Shown: positions 53,108 to 62,175 of the stretch, piece after piece
Layout of the letters: every line of letters starts with the position of its first letter
Position numbering within the stretch: position 1 is the stretch's first letter
Assembly: GCA_965204715.1 (NCBI GenBank)
Contig: OZ242009.1
Span: forward strand, 1,984,001 to 2,048,000
Reading direction: 5' to 3'
Length of the DNA: 64,000 nucleotides
Origin: CATOSP01 sp965204715
Lineage (GTDB): Bacteria; Chloroflexota; Dehalococcoidia; Lucifugimonadales; UBA3495
The notes under the pieces: model-generated
The model's database searches: none
Told to the model about the DNA's origin: nothing
The model's input: the letters and a program-made list of their open reading frames with translations, nothing else
Program-made: the position numbers and the translations under genes

Positions 53108-54400
53108 ATGCGCGTAGACCGATCCGAAACACCGGCGGGCCAGCCGTCGGCGCAGACCACATCAGCGCGGCGTCCCGCGCCCCGGGGTCGGGTCCGTACC
53201 TTCACATCGCTGCAGAGCAAGGACTTCCGGCTTCTGTGGGCGGGCAACATCTTCGACCACATGGCCCTGTGGCTACAGATGATCACCCTTAGCTGGCTGG
53301 TGTGGGACCTGACCGGCTCGGCGCTGCTCTCGGGGACCGCCGCCGGCCTGCGGGGGTTCCCCACCCTGATCATCGGACCGTGGGCCGGGGTGGTGGCCGA
53401 CCGGATGGACCGGCGGAAGGTGGTCATCGTGGTCCAGTTCTTCCTCAGCATAGTAGCCTTCGGGTTCGCGCTGATGGTGGCCACGGCCACGGTGGAGGTC
53501 TGGCACGCCTTCGCCTATGCGGGAGTGTCCGCGGTGTGCTTCGCCTTCATCATGCCCGCCCGCTCGGCATTGGTCGTGAACACCGTCCCGCCGGGCGACC
53601 TGGGCAATGCCTTCGCCTTGAACGCCATGACAGTAACGGTGAACCGGCTTATCGGAGGGATGCTGGGCGGCCTGCTGATTACCGAGGTGGGCATCACCTG
53701 GAACTTCCTGGTCGAAGGTGTGGCCTACCTGGCCGCCGCGCTGTTGCTCATCCCCATGCGCACGCCCTACCAGGGGGAGTCCACGGCCCGGCGTGACTCG
53801 GTGCTGAACAACCTGAAGGGCGGGTTCCTCTACATCTGGCGGGAAAACCGGATTATCCTTCACCTCATAATAATGAGCTTCATACTGACATTCTGCTTCA
53901 TACCGCTGCCCGCGCTGCTCCCCGCCTACGCCGGGGAGGTGCTGGGGGCCGAGGCCAATGTGGGCGGATACCTGATGGCGGCCCAGGGAGTGGGCGGCGT
54001 GACCACCACTTTCGTAATTGCGTCCCTGGGCTTCGGAATCAGGAAGGGGAAGCTGGCCCTGATTGCGCTGGTGGTCGGTTCCGCCGCAATCCTGACCTTG
54101 TCGCTGTCCCAGTGGCTGTTGTTGTCGCTGGCGATGATGGTGTGCCTGGGTCTGTGCCAGACCAGTTTCATAGTCAGCAACCAGACCCTGGTACAGATGA
54201 TGACTCCCGACAACCTGCGGGGCCGGGTAACCAGCATCTACATGCTGGAGCACGGGCTGGGGCCGGTGGGCATCTTCCTCATCGGGCTGTTTATGGACCT
54301 CTACACCGTCTCCGGCGCGCTGACCCTGATTTCGTCGGTGAGCCTGGCGACGGCCATATTCTTTCTGGTGGTGTTCCGCAGGGTAAGGAATTTGGAATAG
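53108..54400 (+). CDS. Major facilitator superfamily transporter (MFS_3/EntS-like)
   Basis: 430 residues with about twelve hydrophobic segments. The MFS motif A is GVVADRMDRRKVVIV between helices 2 and 3; FRLLWAGNIFDHMALWLQMI starts the first helix. The group exports siderophores or drugs in characterised members; substrate unknown. A polar N-terminal 35 residues precede helix 1. It is followed by the GMC gene. Confidence 0.93.
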   Translation: MRVDRSETPAGQPSAQTTSARRPAPRGRVRTFTSLQSKDFRLLWAGNIFDHMALWLQMITLSWLVWDLTGSALLSGTAAGLRGFPTLIIGPWAGVVADRMDRRKVVIVVQFFLSIVAFGFALMVATATVEVWHAFAYAGVSAVCFAFIMPARSALVVNTVPPGDLGNAFALNAMTVTVNRLIGGMLGGLLITEVGITWNFLVEGVAYLAAALLLIPMRTPYQGESTARRDSVLNNLKGGFLYIWRENRIILHLIIMSFILTFCFIPLPALLPAYAGEVLGAEANVGGYLMAAQGVGGVTTTFVIASLGFGIRKGKLALIALVVGSAAILTLSLSQWLLLSLAMMVCLGLCQTSFIVSNQTLVQMMTPDNLRGRVTSIYMLEHGLGPVGIFLIGLFMDLYTVSGALTLISSVSLATAIFFLVVFRRVRNLE

Positions 54401-54448
54401 GTGGCTGCTCGATCCCCATTTGCTTGCTCTTCGGCCACCGGAGGAAAC

Positions 54449-55981
54449 ATGCAATACGACATAATCATCGTAGGCGCAGGCTCGGCGGGGTGTGTGCTGG
54501 CTTCGCGGCTGTCCGAGGACCCGGGGCGGTCGGTGTTGCTGCTGGAGGCGGGGCCGGACTACCCGGACTTCAAGCTGCTGCCCCGCGAGTTGAAGCACGA
54601 TGCCAACCAGTCCGCGTCGGAGACCGGGGCGGCGTACAACTGGTCCTTCACCGGCAGGTCCAGCGAGTTGGGTCCCGATGGGCTGGCAGTGGCGCGGGGG
54701 AAGGTGGTCGGCGGCACCAGCGCCATCAACCACCAGATTTTCCTGCGGGGCGCGCCGGAGGACTACGACGCCTGGGCCGCCCTGGGCAACGATAAGTGGA
54801 GTTTCCGGGAGACGCTGCCATACTTCCGCAGGCTGGAGAGGGACGAGGACTTCCGTGATGATTTCCACGGCAGCGAAGGGCCGATACCAGTGCGTCGCCA
54901 CATGCGGCGTGAGTCGTGGCTGCCCCTGCATTCGGCCTTCCATCGAGCCTGCATAGCGGCGGGATTTCCCGAGGACCCGGACATGAACCACCCGGATGCT
55001 GCCGGCGTCGGTCCGGTGCCGCTGAACAACCCCGGTGGCGTCCGCTGGAGCACGGCGCTGGGCTACATCGACCCCTGCCGCCACCGGCTGAACCTCACCA
55101 TCAAGGCCGGGGTCACGGTCCGTCGAGTCATGCTGGAGGGCAAGCGAGTTGTCGGCATAGAGGCTGAGAGCGGCGGGGAGGTCTTCACCCTGGAGGGCCG
55201 GGAGATCATCCTGGCCGCGGGCGCAATCGCTTCTCCCCAGCTTCTCATGCTGTCCGGGATTGGTCCGGCGGCAGAGCTGTCGGCGTTGGGAATAGACCCT
55301 CTGGTGGACCTGCCTGGAGTGGGGCAGAACATGAAGAACCATCCGTCTGTGAACCTGCGGTTCCGGCCCGTGGAGGGCTACACGCTGGCCCCGGACTCTC
55401 CCCGGAACCAGGTTGCCCTGCGCTTCGCCGCCCCCGGCTCCGATGCCCGCAACGACATCCAGGTGCAGCCCCTGACCTCGGGGCCGGCGGGTCGTGAGGC
55501 CGAGGAAATCCGGGTTGGGTGCCGCCTGGAGCTTCCCCTGAGCGTAGGGGAACTGCGGCTGGCCTCTGGCGACGTGGCGGTGCAGCCGGTGTTGGAGTAC
55601 CGTTCCCTGTCCCATCCGTGGGACCTGCAACGGCTGCGGGAGTCGGTGAGGCTCTGCGTCCGTATTTTCCAGGACGGGGCTTTTGAGGGCATCATCGCGG
55701 ACCGCATTGCGCCGTCCGAATCCGACCTGGCAACTGACGACATCCTGGATGCTTGGCTGCACCGGAGCGTGGGCATCGCCGGGCACACCTGCGGCACATG
55801 CAGGATGGGGCCGGACTCTGACCCGGCGGCGGTGGTTGACCAGTTATGCCGGGTGCGCGGAGTGGAGAACCTCCGGGTCATAGACGCCTCTGTGATGCCG
55901 GAGATACCCAGGGCCAACACCAACGCTACGGTGATTATGATCGCCGAGCGCGCCGCGGAGTTCTTCAGAGCGGGGGAGTAG
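54449..55981 (+). CDS. GMC-family oxidoreductase (choline-dehydrogenase-like)
   Basis: 510 residues from ATG 54449, with GGAGG 4 bases upstream. FAD motif IIIVGAGSAGCVLASRLSE at the start, GGTSAINHQIFLRG, EIILAAGAIASPQLLMLSGI and GHTCGTCRMGPDSDPAAVV near the end. The usual catalytic HxxxxH/N region reads GIAGHTCGTCRMG with His. It oxidises an alcohol with FAD and an unknown acceptor. Probably cotranscribed with the MFS gene. Confidence 0.95.
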   Translation: MQYDIIIVGAGSAGCVLASRLSEDPGRSVLLLEAGPDYPDFKLLPRELKHDANQSASETGAAYNWSFTGRSSELGPDGLAVARGKVVGGTSAINHQIFLRGAPEDYDAWAALGNDKWSFRETLPYFRRLERDEDFRDDFHGSEGPIPVRRHMRRESWLPLHSAFHRACIAAGFPEDPDMNHPDAAGVGPVPLNNPGGVRWSTALGYIDPCRHRLNLTIKAGVTVRRVMLEGKRVVGIEAESGGEVFTLEGREIILAAGAIASPQLLMLSGIGPAAELSALGIDPLVDLPGVGQNMKNHPSVNLRFRPVEGYTLAPDSPRNQVALRFAAPGSDARNDIQVQPLTSGPAGREAEEIRVGCRLELPLSVGELRLASGDVAVQPVLEYRSLSHPWDLQRLRESVRLCVRIFQDGAFEGIIADRIAPSESDLATDDILDAWLHRSVGIAGHTCGTCRMGPDSDPAAVVDQLCRVRGVENLRVIDASVMPEIPRANTNATVIMIAERAAEFFRAGE

Positions 55982-56053
55982 GGCGCAGTGATGCTTTGCG
56001 GGGGGATATTGGCAGTGTAAGATGGTCACTGGAGCAAGTTGAGGTGACGAGAG

Positions 56054-56461
56054 ATGGCCACTGAACGTCAATCGTGTCTCTGCGGGTGCGGTGATTATCC
56101 ACAGGGGTCTGGCAGCAAATTCCTACCGCGCCACGACGGGAAGTTGGCCGGCATCCTGCATGAGATCGAGCATGGCTCATTTCCAGGCACGGTTATTCCC
56201 CCGGTCCTGTTGCAGTATGCCCGGACCAATCTGGAAGGCACTACGGCGGGGTATTCCCACCGGAAGATACTTGACCTGTCCGGAAGTCTTCCCCGCATAG
56301 AGAAACGTCTGGACAAGCTGGATAAGCTGGACAGTATGGACGAAAAGCTGGACGTGATCATCATGACATTAAACACGATGCTCATGGTTCTCCAGCGTAT
56401 AGAGGGCAACACCAGGCCGCCGGGACGTAACGGCGGCGGCGATGGAGACCCTTCTTGCTGA
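56054..56461 (+). CDS. Small protein with CxCGC motif and C-terminal coiled coil
   Basis: 135 residues. CLCGCGDYPQGSGSKFLPRH at residues 8-27 looks like a metal- or iron-sulfur-binding loop followed by HDGKLAG; the C-terminal third is a Leu/Asp coiled coil (LDKLDKLDSMDEKLD) with a hydrophobic stretch. No family is certain. It stands alone between the GMC and propeller genes. Confidence 0.6.
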   Translation: MATERQSCLCGCGDYPQGSGSKFLPRHDGKLAGILHEIEHGSFPGTVIPPVLLQYARTNLEGTTAGYSHRKILDLSGSLPRIEKRLDKLDKLDSMDEKLDVIIMTLNTMLMVLQRIEGNTRPPGRNGGGDGDPSC

Positions 56462-56547
56462 TGAGCGTCCCGGATTCTCGCATTCAACATTGCATTGCAG
56501 CACAATCAGCATTACCATGCCCGAAACTGTAAAGGCAGGTGAGTGGT

Positions 56548-57531
56548 ATGGCTACGGCAACAAGCATACTGGTTGGCACTGTGGGCCAGGGAATTATGCG
56601 CAGCCCCGACGGGGGCGAGACCTGGCAGCGGGCGGGCGTCAACCAGGGTATCTACCAGAACGCCATGGTCCGGTCGTTGAAGCGGCGCCCCTCGAATCCG
56701 GAGGTCGTGTTTGCGGGCGCGGACCGGGGTCTGTTCCGCAGCGACGACGGGGGCCAGCACTGGACACCCGTGGACTGCGCCCTGAACGGAAAGGCCGTTT
56801 TCGCGCTGTCCATTGACCCGTCCCAGCCGGACCTCATGTACGCCGGCACCGGCACCCCGGACCCGGTGGAGTTCTACCGGTCCTCGGACGGAGGCGCGAC
56901 GTGGGAGCAGCGTCCGATGGAAGTGGCAAAGGAGTGCCCCATCGGGCTGCCGCTGACCACGGCCATCGCCATCGACCCGACCAACCCCAAGAGTATCTGG
57001 TTCGGCATCGAGGTTGACGGACTGCGCCACAGCGCCGACGGCGGCGATACCTGGGAGAAGGCAGGCACGGACATCCCTAACCTGGATGTCCACAATGTGG
57101 CTGTCACTGCCGGACCGCCCAAGACGGTTATCGTGGTGGTCAACAACGACGTTTGGACGACCACGGACGAAGGCGCTTCGTGGCGGCAGGTGGGCATCCG
57201 GGAGGTGTTCCCCTACACCTACCCCAGGGGAATAATCGTCCATCCTGACGACCCCAGGACGGTCTTTATCACCATCGGCGACACCACGCCGGGACAGACG
57301 GGCACGGTGATGAAGTCCACCGACGCCGGCCAGACCTGGGAGGCCATGTCGCTGTCCACGCCGCCCAACAGCGCGATGTGGGTCGTGGACATACTGCCGT
57401 CGGAGCCTGATTTGGCCTTTGCGGGAAGCCGGTACGGCCACCTCTACCGGAGCGACGACCGCGGGGGCTCGTGGAGCAAGCTGTCCCGGGAGTTCAGCGA
57501 AATAGCTGCGGTATTGTCGGTGCCTGCCTAG
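56548..57531 (+). CDS. BNR/sialidase-type beta-propeller protein
   Basis: 327 residues from ATG 56548. BNR (Asp-box) signatures SPDGGETW, SDDGGQHW, SSDGGATW, SADGGDTW, TDEGASW, STDAGQTW and SDDRGGSW recur about every 45 residues: seven blades. Asp-boxes are structural; no catalytic site of sialidases is visible and there is no signal peptide. A binding or sensory role is likely. It ends 82 bases before a bidirectional terminator. Confidence 0.9.
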   Translation: MATATSILVGTVGQGIMRSPDGGETWQRAGVNQGIYQNAMVRSLKRRPSNPEVVFAGADRGLFRSDDGGQHWTPVDCALNGKAVFALSIDPSQPDLMYAGTGTPDPVEFYRSSDGGATWEQRPMEVAKECPIGLPLTTAIAIDPTNPKSIWFGIEVDGLRHSADGGDTWEKAGTDIPNLDVHNVAVTAGPPKTVIVVVNNDVWTTTDEGASWRQVGIREVFPYTYPRGIIVHPDDPRTVFITIGDTTPGQTGTVMKSTDAGQTWEAMSLSTPPNSAMWVVDILPSEPDLAFAGSRYGHLYRSDDRGGSWSKLSREFSEIAAVLSVPA

Positions 57532-57612
57532 CGGCGGGTTCCGGATCGTTCTGGCCGGGGGACCGACGGCCTGCTCGTGCTGGGTAGTCCACACGCAATC
57601 CGGAGCAAACAC

Positions 57613-57651
57613 AATTGCGCCGCCGGCAGCGTAACTCCCGGCGGCGCAATT
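57613..57651. terminator. Bidirectional terminator between convergent genes
   Basis: AATTGCGCCGCCGG (57613-57626) pairs perfectly with CCGGCGGCGCAATT (57638-57651), loop 11 bases, with short T tracts on each side. It separates the propeller gene and the LLM gene on the minus strand. Confidence 0.8.
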
Positions 57652-57682
57652 CTTGTCCTGGACCTCCGAGGGTCCGGCGAGC

Positions 57683-58873
57683 CTATACCGGCGCGACGGG
57701 CTTCCCCACGTTGAAGTGGGGCATGACGCCCTCGGCGAAACGCTCCAACTGCTCCAGCATGACGCTGAGGGGCGCGCCCATGCGGTTGCACCCCACGTGC
57801 ATGTACTCCAGCCCGGGGTACTTCTCCTGGATTTCCATTATCCGCTCGGTCACCATTTCGGCTGTGCCGCAGAGCCACGCTCCGGCGGCCACGAAGTCTT
57901 CCATCGTCGGCAGCCCGGCGTAGCGGGCGCGCTTGGGGTCGCCCAGGGCGATTATCTGGTCGGGTGTAAGTTCCCGGAAGAAGCCCAGGGGCGCGAACAT
58001 CTTCATGTCTTCTTCCAGGTACTTGCGGGCCTGGTTGACGGCCTCCTCCTGGCTGTCGGCGATAAAGGTGGAGAGGCCGATGACCAGCCTGCCGCCCATC
58101 TCTACCTCGCGGCCGTGGCGGGCCAGGGTGTCGGTCCAGCGCCGTATCACTTCCTCCGACGCGCCGCCGGTGACCGCGCCGCCGCCGATGATGGCCTGGA
58201 TGTCGTGGCTGGCCATGAAGTCCATTGCCCGCTGGCTCGCGCTGACCATCGGCTGCCAGATTTCCACCGGCAGGTTCTTGGGACGCGGGACCAGGGTAAT
58301 CTCCTCCAGGTTGTAGCCGCGGTAGGGAACGTCCGGCGGGATCTGGTAGAACTTTCCCTGGTGGGAGAAGGACTTCTCATTGAACGCCTTGATCATCACC
58401 TCGACCTGCTCTTCGAACAACTCCCGGTTGGCGTCGCTGTCGGTGTTGGTGCTGGGAGCGCCGAAGGTGTCGACCTCCCGGGAGTGGTAGCCCCGGCCCA
58501 CGCCGAAGATTACCCGCCCGTTGGTTAGTATGTCTGCTGTGGCGTAGTCCTCTGCCAGGCGCAACGGGTGCCACATGGGGTTGATGTTGAAACCGCAGCC
58601 GAACTTCAGGGTCTTGGTCAGGTGGGCCAGGTGGACGTAAAGCATGAGCAGGTTGGGGATTACCTCGTTCCCCTCGTGCTGGAAGTGGTGCTCCGCGGCC
58701 CAGAAGCTGTGGTAGCCCAGGCGGTCCATGGTCGTGACGAGCTGCTCGGTGCGGTCGAAGATGGTCGCCAGGTGTTCGTCGTCGAAACGGCGGTCATTGA
58801 CCGGAGTGGCTTCCAGACCGATGTCGCCAAGGTCCACATGGCCGGCGTAGAGGCTTCCGAAGTGTTTGATCAT
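57683..58873 (-). CDS. LLM-class flavin-dependent oxidoreductase
   Basis: 396 residues of luciferase-like TIM barrel: YHSFWAAEHHFQHEGNE, LKFGCGFNINPMWHPLRLAE, VIFGVGRGYHSREVD, VPRPKNLPVEIWQPMVSA. The FMNH2- or F420-type binding site lies in these loops. The group includes monooxygenases of alkanes, sulfonates or pesticides. It is one of two such genes in the window (see 61019), an abundance usual for SAR202-like Chloroflexota. Confidence 0.92.
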   Translation of the reverse strand: MIKHFGSLYAGHVDLGDIGLEATPVNDRRFDDEHLATIFDRTEQLVTTMDRLGYHSFWAAEHHFQHEGNEVIPNLLMLYVHLAHLTKTLKFGCGFNINPMWHPLRLAEDYATADILTNGRVIFGVGRGYHSREVDTFGAPSTNTDSDANRELFEEQVEVMIKAFNEKSFSHQGKFYQIPPDVPYRGYNLEEITLVPRPKNLPVEIWQPMVSASQRAMDFMASHDIQAIIGGGAVTGGASEEVIRRWTDTLARHGREVEMGGRLVIGLSTFIADSQEEAVNQARKYLEEDMKMFAPLGFFRELTPDQIIALGDPKRARYAGLPTMEDFVAAGAWLCGTAEMVTERIMEIQEKYPGLEYMHVGCNRMGAPLSVMLEQLERFAEGVMPHFNVGKPVAPV

Positions 58874-58948
58874 GTCGTAAGTCCTGCGTTCTCCTGTTCT
58901 TGATTTGGACTCGTTGTTCCGATGTTAGAGATCGTCGTTAGAGATCGT

Positions 58949-60349
58949 CTAGATTGGCGGCCTGCGGGTGTGCCATTCAGTGGCCTGCTCGTAGGCGTAG
59001 GCCACGTTGAAGACGCCCTGCTCGTCGAAGGGCTTGGCCCCTATCTGGAAGCCGATGGGCAGACCTTCGGAGGTGAAGCCGCAGTTGATGCTCAGGGCCG
59101 GAGAACTGGCCAGGCTGAAGGAGGTGGTCATCCCGGTGCGGTTCCGGTTGCTGTTCTCCTTGCTGTCGATGACCGGGTCCGGCTCGACCTTCGGGGCGGC
59201 GGTTCCCATCGTCGGCATCACCAGCGCGTCGTACTCGGAGAGGGTGTCGAGGATGTTCTGCCGCAGGAGCGCGCGCAGCTTGAGGGCCTTGTAGTAGGCC
59301 AGGGCCGGAGTGAGGCTCCACGTCAAGTATGAGATGCGGTTGTCGTGGTTGATCTCCTTGATCCGGTTTCGGATGAGGTCCCGGTAGTTGGTGGGGGCCT
59401 CTACCCTGAGCACGCTTGAGATGGTGTTGGCATGGCTGGTCAGGGGGATGGACACTTCCTCGACGGTCGCGCCCAACTCGGCCAGCACACTGGCGGCCTG
59501 CACCACAGCGTCGCGGACCTCCGGCTCCACCAGGTCGGTGTAGACCATTTCCCGGACCAGCCCGATTCGCTTGCCCGTCAGATTGGGGTCCAGGGAGTCC
59601 CGGTAGCTGGGAACGGGCACGTCCCAGGTGTAGCCATCATTGGGGTCGTGGCCCGCGACGGCCTGGAGGGTGAGGGCGCAGTCCTCGACAGTCCGGGACA
59701 GGGGGCCGAGGGTGTCCATCGACCACATGCCCGGGCGCAGGCCGAAACGGCTGACCCGGCCCCAGGTGGGACGAATCCCGACCAGCCCGCACCAGGCCGC
59801 GGGGCCGCGGATGGAGCCGCCGGTGTCCTCGCCAATGGAGGTGGCGCACATGAAGGCGGCGGTTGCGCCCCCGGAGCCGCTGCTGGAACCGCCGGTGAAA
59901 CGCTCCGCGTCCCAGGGGTTGCGGGCCGTCTCGAAGGCGTGGGACAGGCTGGTGGTGCCGAACTCGGTCATGTTGAGCTTGCCCAGCAAGATTGCCCCGG
60001 CCTCCTTGAGCCTGGTGATGACGGTGGCGTCGTGGTCGGGGACGAAGTCGTTGAAGACCGGAGTGCCGGAAGTGGTCCGGATGCCGCGGGTGTTAAGCTG
60101 GTCCTTGACCGCGAAGGGCACGCCGTGCAGCGGCCCCAGGTACTCTCCCCGGGAAAGTATCTGCTCCGAGTCGCGGGCGGCTTGCAGTGCCTCGTCCCGG
60201 CACACGGTCAGGTAGGCGTGGAGGGTGTCGTTCAGCAGGTCGATGCGGTCGAGGTAAGATTCCACGACATCCACCGGCGACGCGGTGCGGTCCTTGATGA
60301 GTTCGGCGAGCCTGGTGACCGGCAGGAAGGGAATTTCGGCCTTGTCCAT
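58949..60349 (-). CDS. Amidase-signature enzyme (second copy)
   Basis: 466 residues: Lys in FAVKDQLNTRG, cis-Ser in GGSSSGSGGATAA and Ser in GEDTGGSIRGPAAW. It is related to, but clearly distinct from, the amidase at 17846, and has no small companion gene. Its substrate is unknown. AAGGCGG precedes ATG 60349. Confidence 0.93.
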   Translation of the reverse strand: MDKAEIPFLPVTRLAELIKDRTASPVDVVESYLDRIDLLNDTLHAYLTVCRDEALQAARDSEQILSRGEYLGPLHGVPFAVKDQLNTRGIRTTSGTPVFNDFVPDHDATVITRLKEAGAILLGKLNMTEFGTTSLSHAFETARNPWDAERFTGGSSSGSGGATAAFMCATSIGEDTGGSIRGPAAWCGLVGIRPTWGRVSRFGLRPGMWSMDTLGPLSRTVEDCALTLQAVAGHDPNDGYTWDVPVPSYRDSLDPNLTGKRIGLVREMVYTDLVEPEVRDAVVQAASVLAELGATVEEVSIPLTSHANTISSVLRVEAPTNYRDLIRNRIKEINHDNRISYLTWSLTPALAYYKALKLRALLRQNILDTLSEYDALVMPTMGTAAPKVEPDPVIDSKENSNRNRTGMTTSFSLASSPALSINCGFTSEGLPIGFQIGAKPFDEQGVFNVAYAYEQATEWHTRRPPI

Positions 60350-60535
60350 AATAAAACCGCCTTTCTATAGGTGGCATTACTCTGCGAGGGTCAGCGTCTC
60401 TGTTTGGACAAGTATGCCCCCGGAGTCCTGATCGCGCAAGTTGGCCCCCTTCCGGGCCGGCGGCGCTGGAGGCGTGCGGTGCAGTGTTGGGATATGATTG
60501 GGCTGACGGGAACTCTTGAGAATGGAGGGGCTTGC

Positions 60536-60883
60536 TTGACTCGCAGATTGCCGGAGGAGCCGGTCGACGCTGGTGGATTCCGCGACCGGGGCAACCGCTA
60601 CAGCCGACACGGGAATTACGAACGGGCGATACAGGACTACAACCGGGCCATAGAGATGGACCCGGACTTTGCCGACGCCTACTATGACCGGGGATGTTCC
60701 TTCTATGAGGTAGGGATGTACGAGGCGGCGGCGGCGGACTTGAGCCGGGCTATTGAGCTGAATCCGCAGGGGGCGAAGTACTACTCGCAGCGTTCCATTG
60801 TGTACCTTTTCATGGACCGGATGGAACTGGCGGAGGCGGACCAGGAGATGTCGGACTCGCTCCGGGAGCAGGGTTTCGAATAG
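60536..60883 (+). CDS. TPR-repeat protein
   Basis: 115 residues from TTG 60536, favoured by GGAGGGG 6 bases upstream; ATG 60494 is the alternative. Two TPR units are clear: RDRGNRYSRHGNYERAIQDY NRAIEMDP and YDRGCSFYEVGMYEAAAADL. A third half-unit follows. TPRs mediate protein contacts; partner unknown. Confidence 0.82.
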   Translation: MTRRLPEEPVDAGGFRDRGNRYSRHGNYERAIQDYNRAIEMDPDFADAYYDRGCSFYEVGMYEAAAADLSRAIELNPQGAKYYSQRSIVYLFMDRMELAEADQEMSDSLREQGFE

Positions 60884-60927
60884 GCGGGCCGGCAATCCAG
60901 GGGGCCAAGCGCCGGGCGCCGGTCGAT

Positions 60928-60953
60928 GGACTCCCGCGAAAGCGGGAATGGCG
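60928..60953. repeat. REP-like short palindromic repeat (copy 3)
   Basis: CTCCCGC-GAAA-GCGGGAA hairpin with a tetraloop, related to 15735 and 32239. Confidence 0.5.
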
Positions 60954-61018
60954 GTGGAGGGGCAGGAATGAAACGACCTGAATTGCACGCTGCCAAAACC
61001 GTCAGACCGCCAGGGCCG

Positions 61019-61981
61019 TCAGGCTACCGAAGGGAGGACTTCTTCGGTAAAGCGGGCCATCTGGCGCACCTGGTCCGGGGAGGCGAAGCGGACGATGAAG
61101 TAGTCGGCGCCGGCCTCCTTGTATGACTCTATGGCGTCGATGCACTTTTGGGGCGGGCCGAAGACGCAGAGCAACTGTTTGCTGATGATGTCGTAGGGCA
61201 CACTGTAGTATGCTTGCATGAACCGGTCGCCCTCGGCCAGGGCTGCATTGGTGTCGTCGTTGAGGTTCACGGAGATGTAGAGGCAGCGGCCGATGCCTGT
61301 TGGGTCGCGGCCCATCTCCCCGGCCTGCTGCCCGATCCGTTCCCAGCACCGGGCAAACAGGTCCACTGACGGGACGTTGGTTATCCAGGCGTCGCCAAGC
61401 TCGGCGACGCGGGCCAGGCCGCGGCGCACCCAGTTGCTGGAAATCCAGAGGGGGATGGACGGCTGGACGGGCCGGGGTTCCAGGGTGACGTTCTCAAGAG
61501 GGTAGAACTCGCCAGGGTTGCTGACCGGCTCCCCGGTCCAGAGGGCGCGCATGACGCGGATGCTCTCCTCCATGCGGGCGGCCCTTTCCATTATCGGAAC
61601 GCCGACGGCGGCGTGCTCGTCAACGAACATCCGGTTGTTGCTGCGGCCCGCGCCCAGGCCCAGGATGGCGCGCCCGCCGGAGATGTTGTCGATGGTGGCG
61701 GCGGCGTGGGCCAGGTGTACGGGGTGACGGAGGGCGTTGAGCAGGACGGCGGTGCCGACCCTGACCCGTCCGGTACGGGCGGCGACGGCAGCCATCGCAG
61801 TCAGCGGCTCCATGCGGGGCTTGGAGGTGATGCTGTCGCCGACCCAGACCGAGTCGTAGCCGGCGCGCTCGGCGGTCTCGGCCATCTGCCAGGTCTGTTC
61901 GACCCTGGGGCCGCTGCTTCCGGCGTAGACCAGCACTCCCCTTGTGGGCAGCAGGACTCCGAAGTTGTTTACGAGAGTCAT
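61019..61981 (-). CDS. LLM-class F420-dependent-type oxidoreductase
   Basis: 320 residues from ATG 61981 with AAAGGTGA upstream. FGVLLPTRGVLVYAG, GYDSVWVGDSITSKP, VRVGTAVLLNALRHPVHLAH and AILGLGAGRSNNRMF are those of F420-type LLM proteins, and KCIDAIESYKEAGADYFIVR ends the barrel. The substrate is unknown. Confidence 0.92.
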   Translation of the reverse strand: MTLVNNFGVLLPTRGVLVYAGSSGPRVEQTWQMAETAERAGYDSVWVGDSITSKPRMEPLTAMAAVAARTGRVRVGTAVLLNALRHPVHLAHAAATIDNISGGRAILGLGAGRSNNRMFVDEHAAVGVPIMERAARMEESIRVMRALWTGEPVSNPGEFYPLENVTLEPRPVQPSIPLWISSNWVRRGLARVAELGDAWITNVPSVDLFARCWERIGQQAGEMGRDPTGIGRCLYISVNLNDDTNAALAEGDRFMQAYYSVPYDIISKQLLCVFGPPQKCIDAIESYKEAGADYFIVRFASPDQVRQMARFTEEVLPSVA

Positions 61982-62175
61982 TGCGTTCACCTTTCCAGGT
62001 TTTGCGTACCGTTGGGCCATTGGGGCCGGTTTGGGGGGACCGAAAGGGGTCATTGAGGGGTGTTGGGAGGAACGTCGAAGGGGGTGGAAGAGGGGGCAAT
62101 TATCCTCAACGCTGGACTATCGGGCCACACCGACCACCGAATGTGGCGTGTCCGCGTTGATTTCAAGATTCTCAG

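Noticed and set aside
53273..55786. An 837-codon open frame antisense to the MFS and GMC genes
   Set aside because: It is low-complexity (His/Arg/Gln rich), opposite to two certain genes, and has no recognisable domain.
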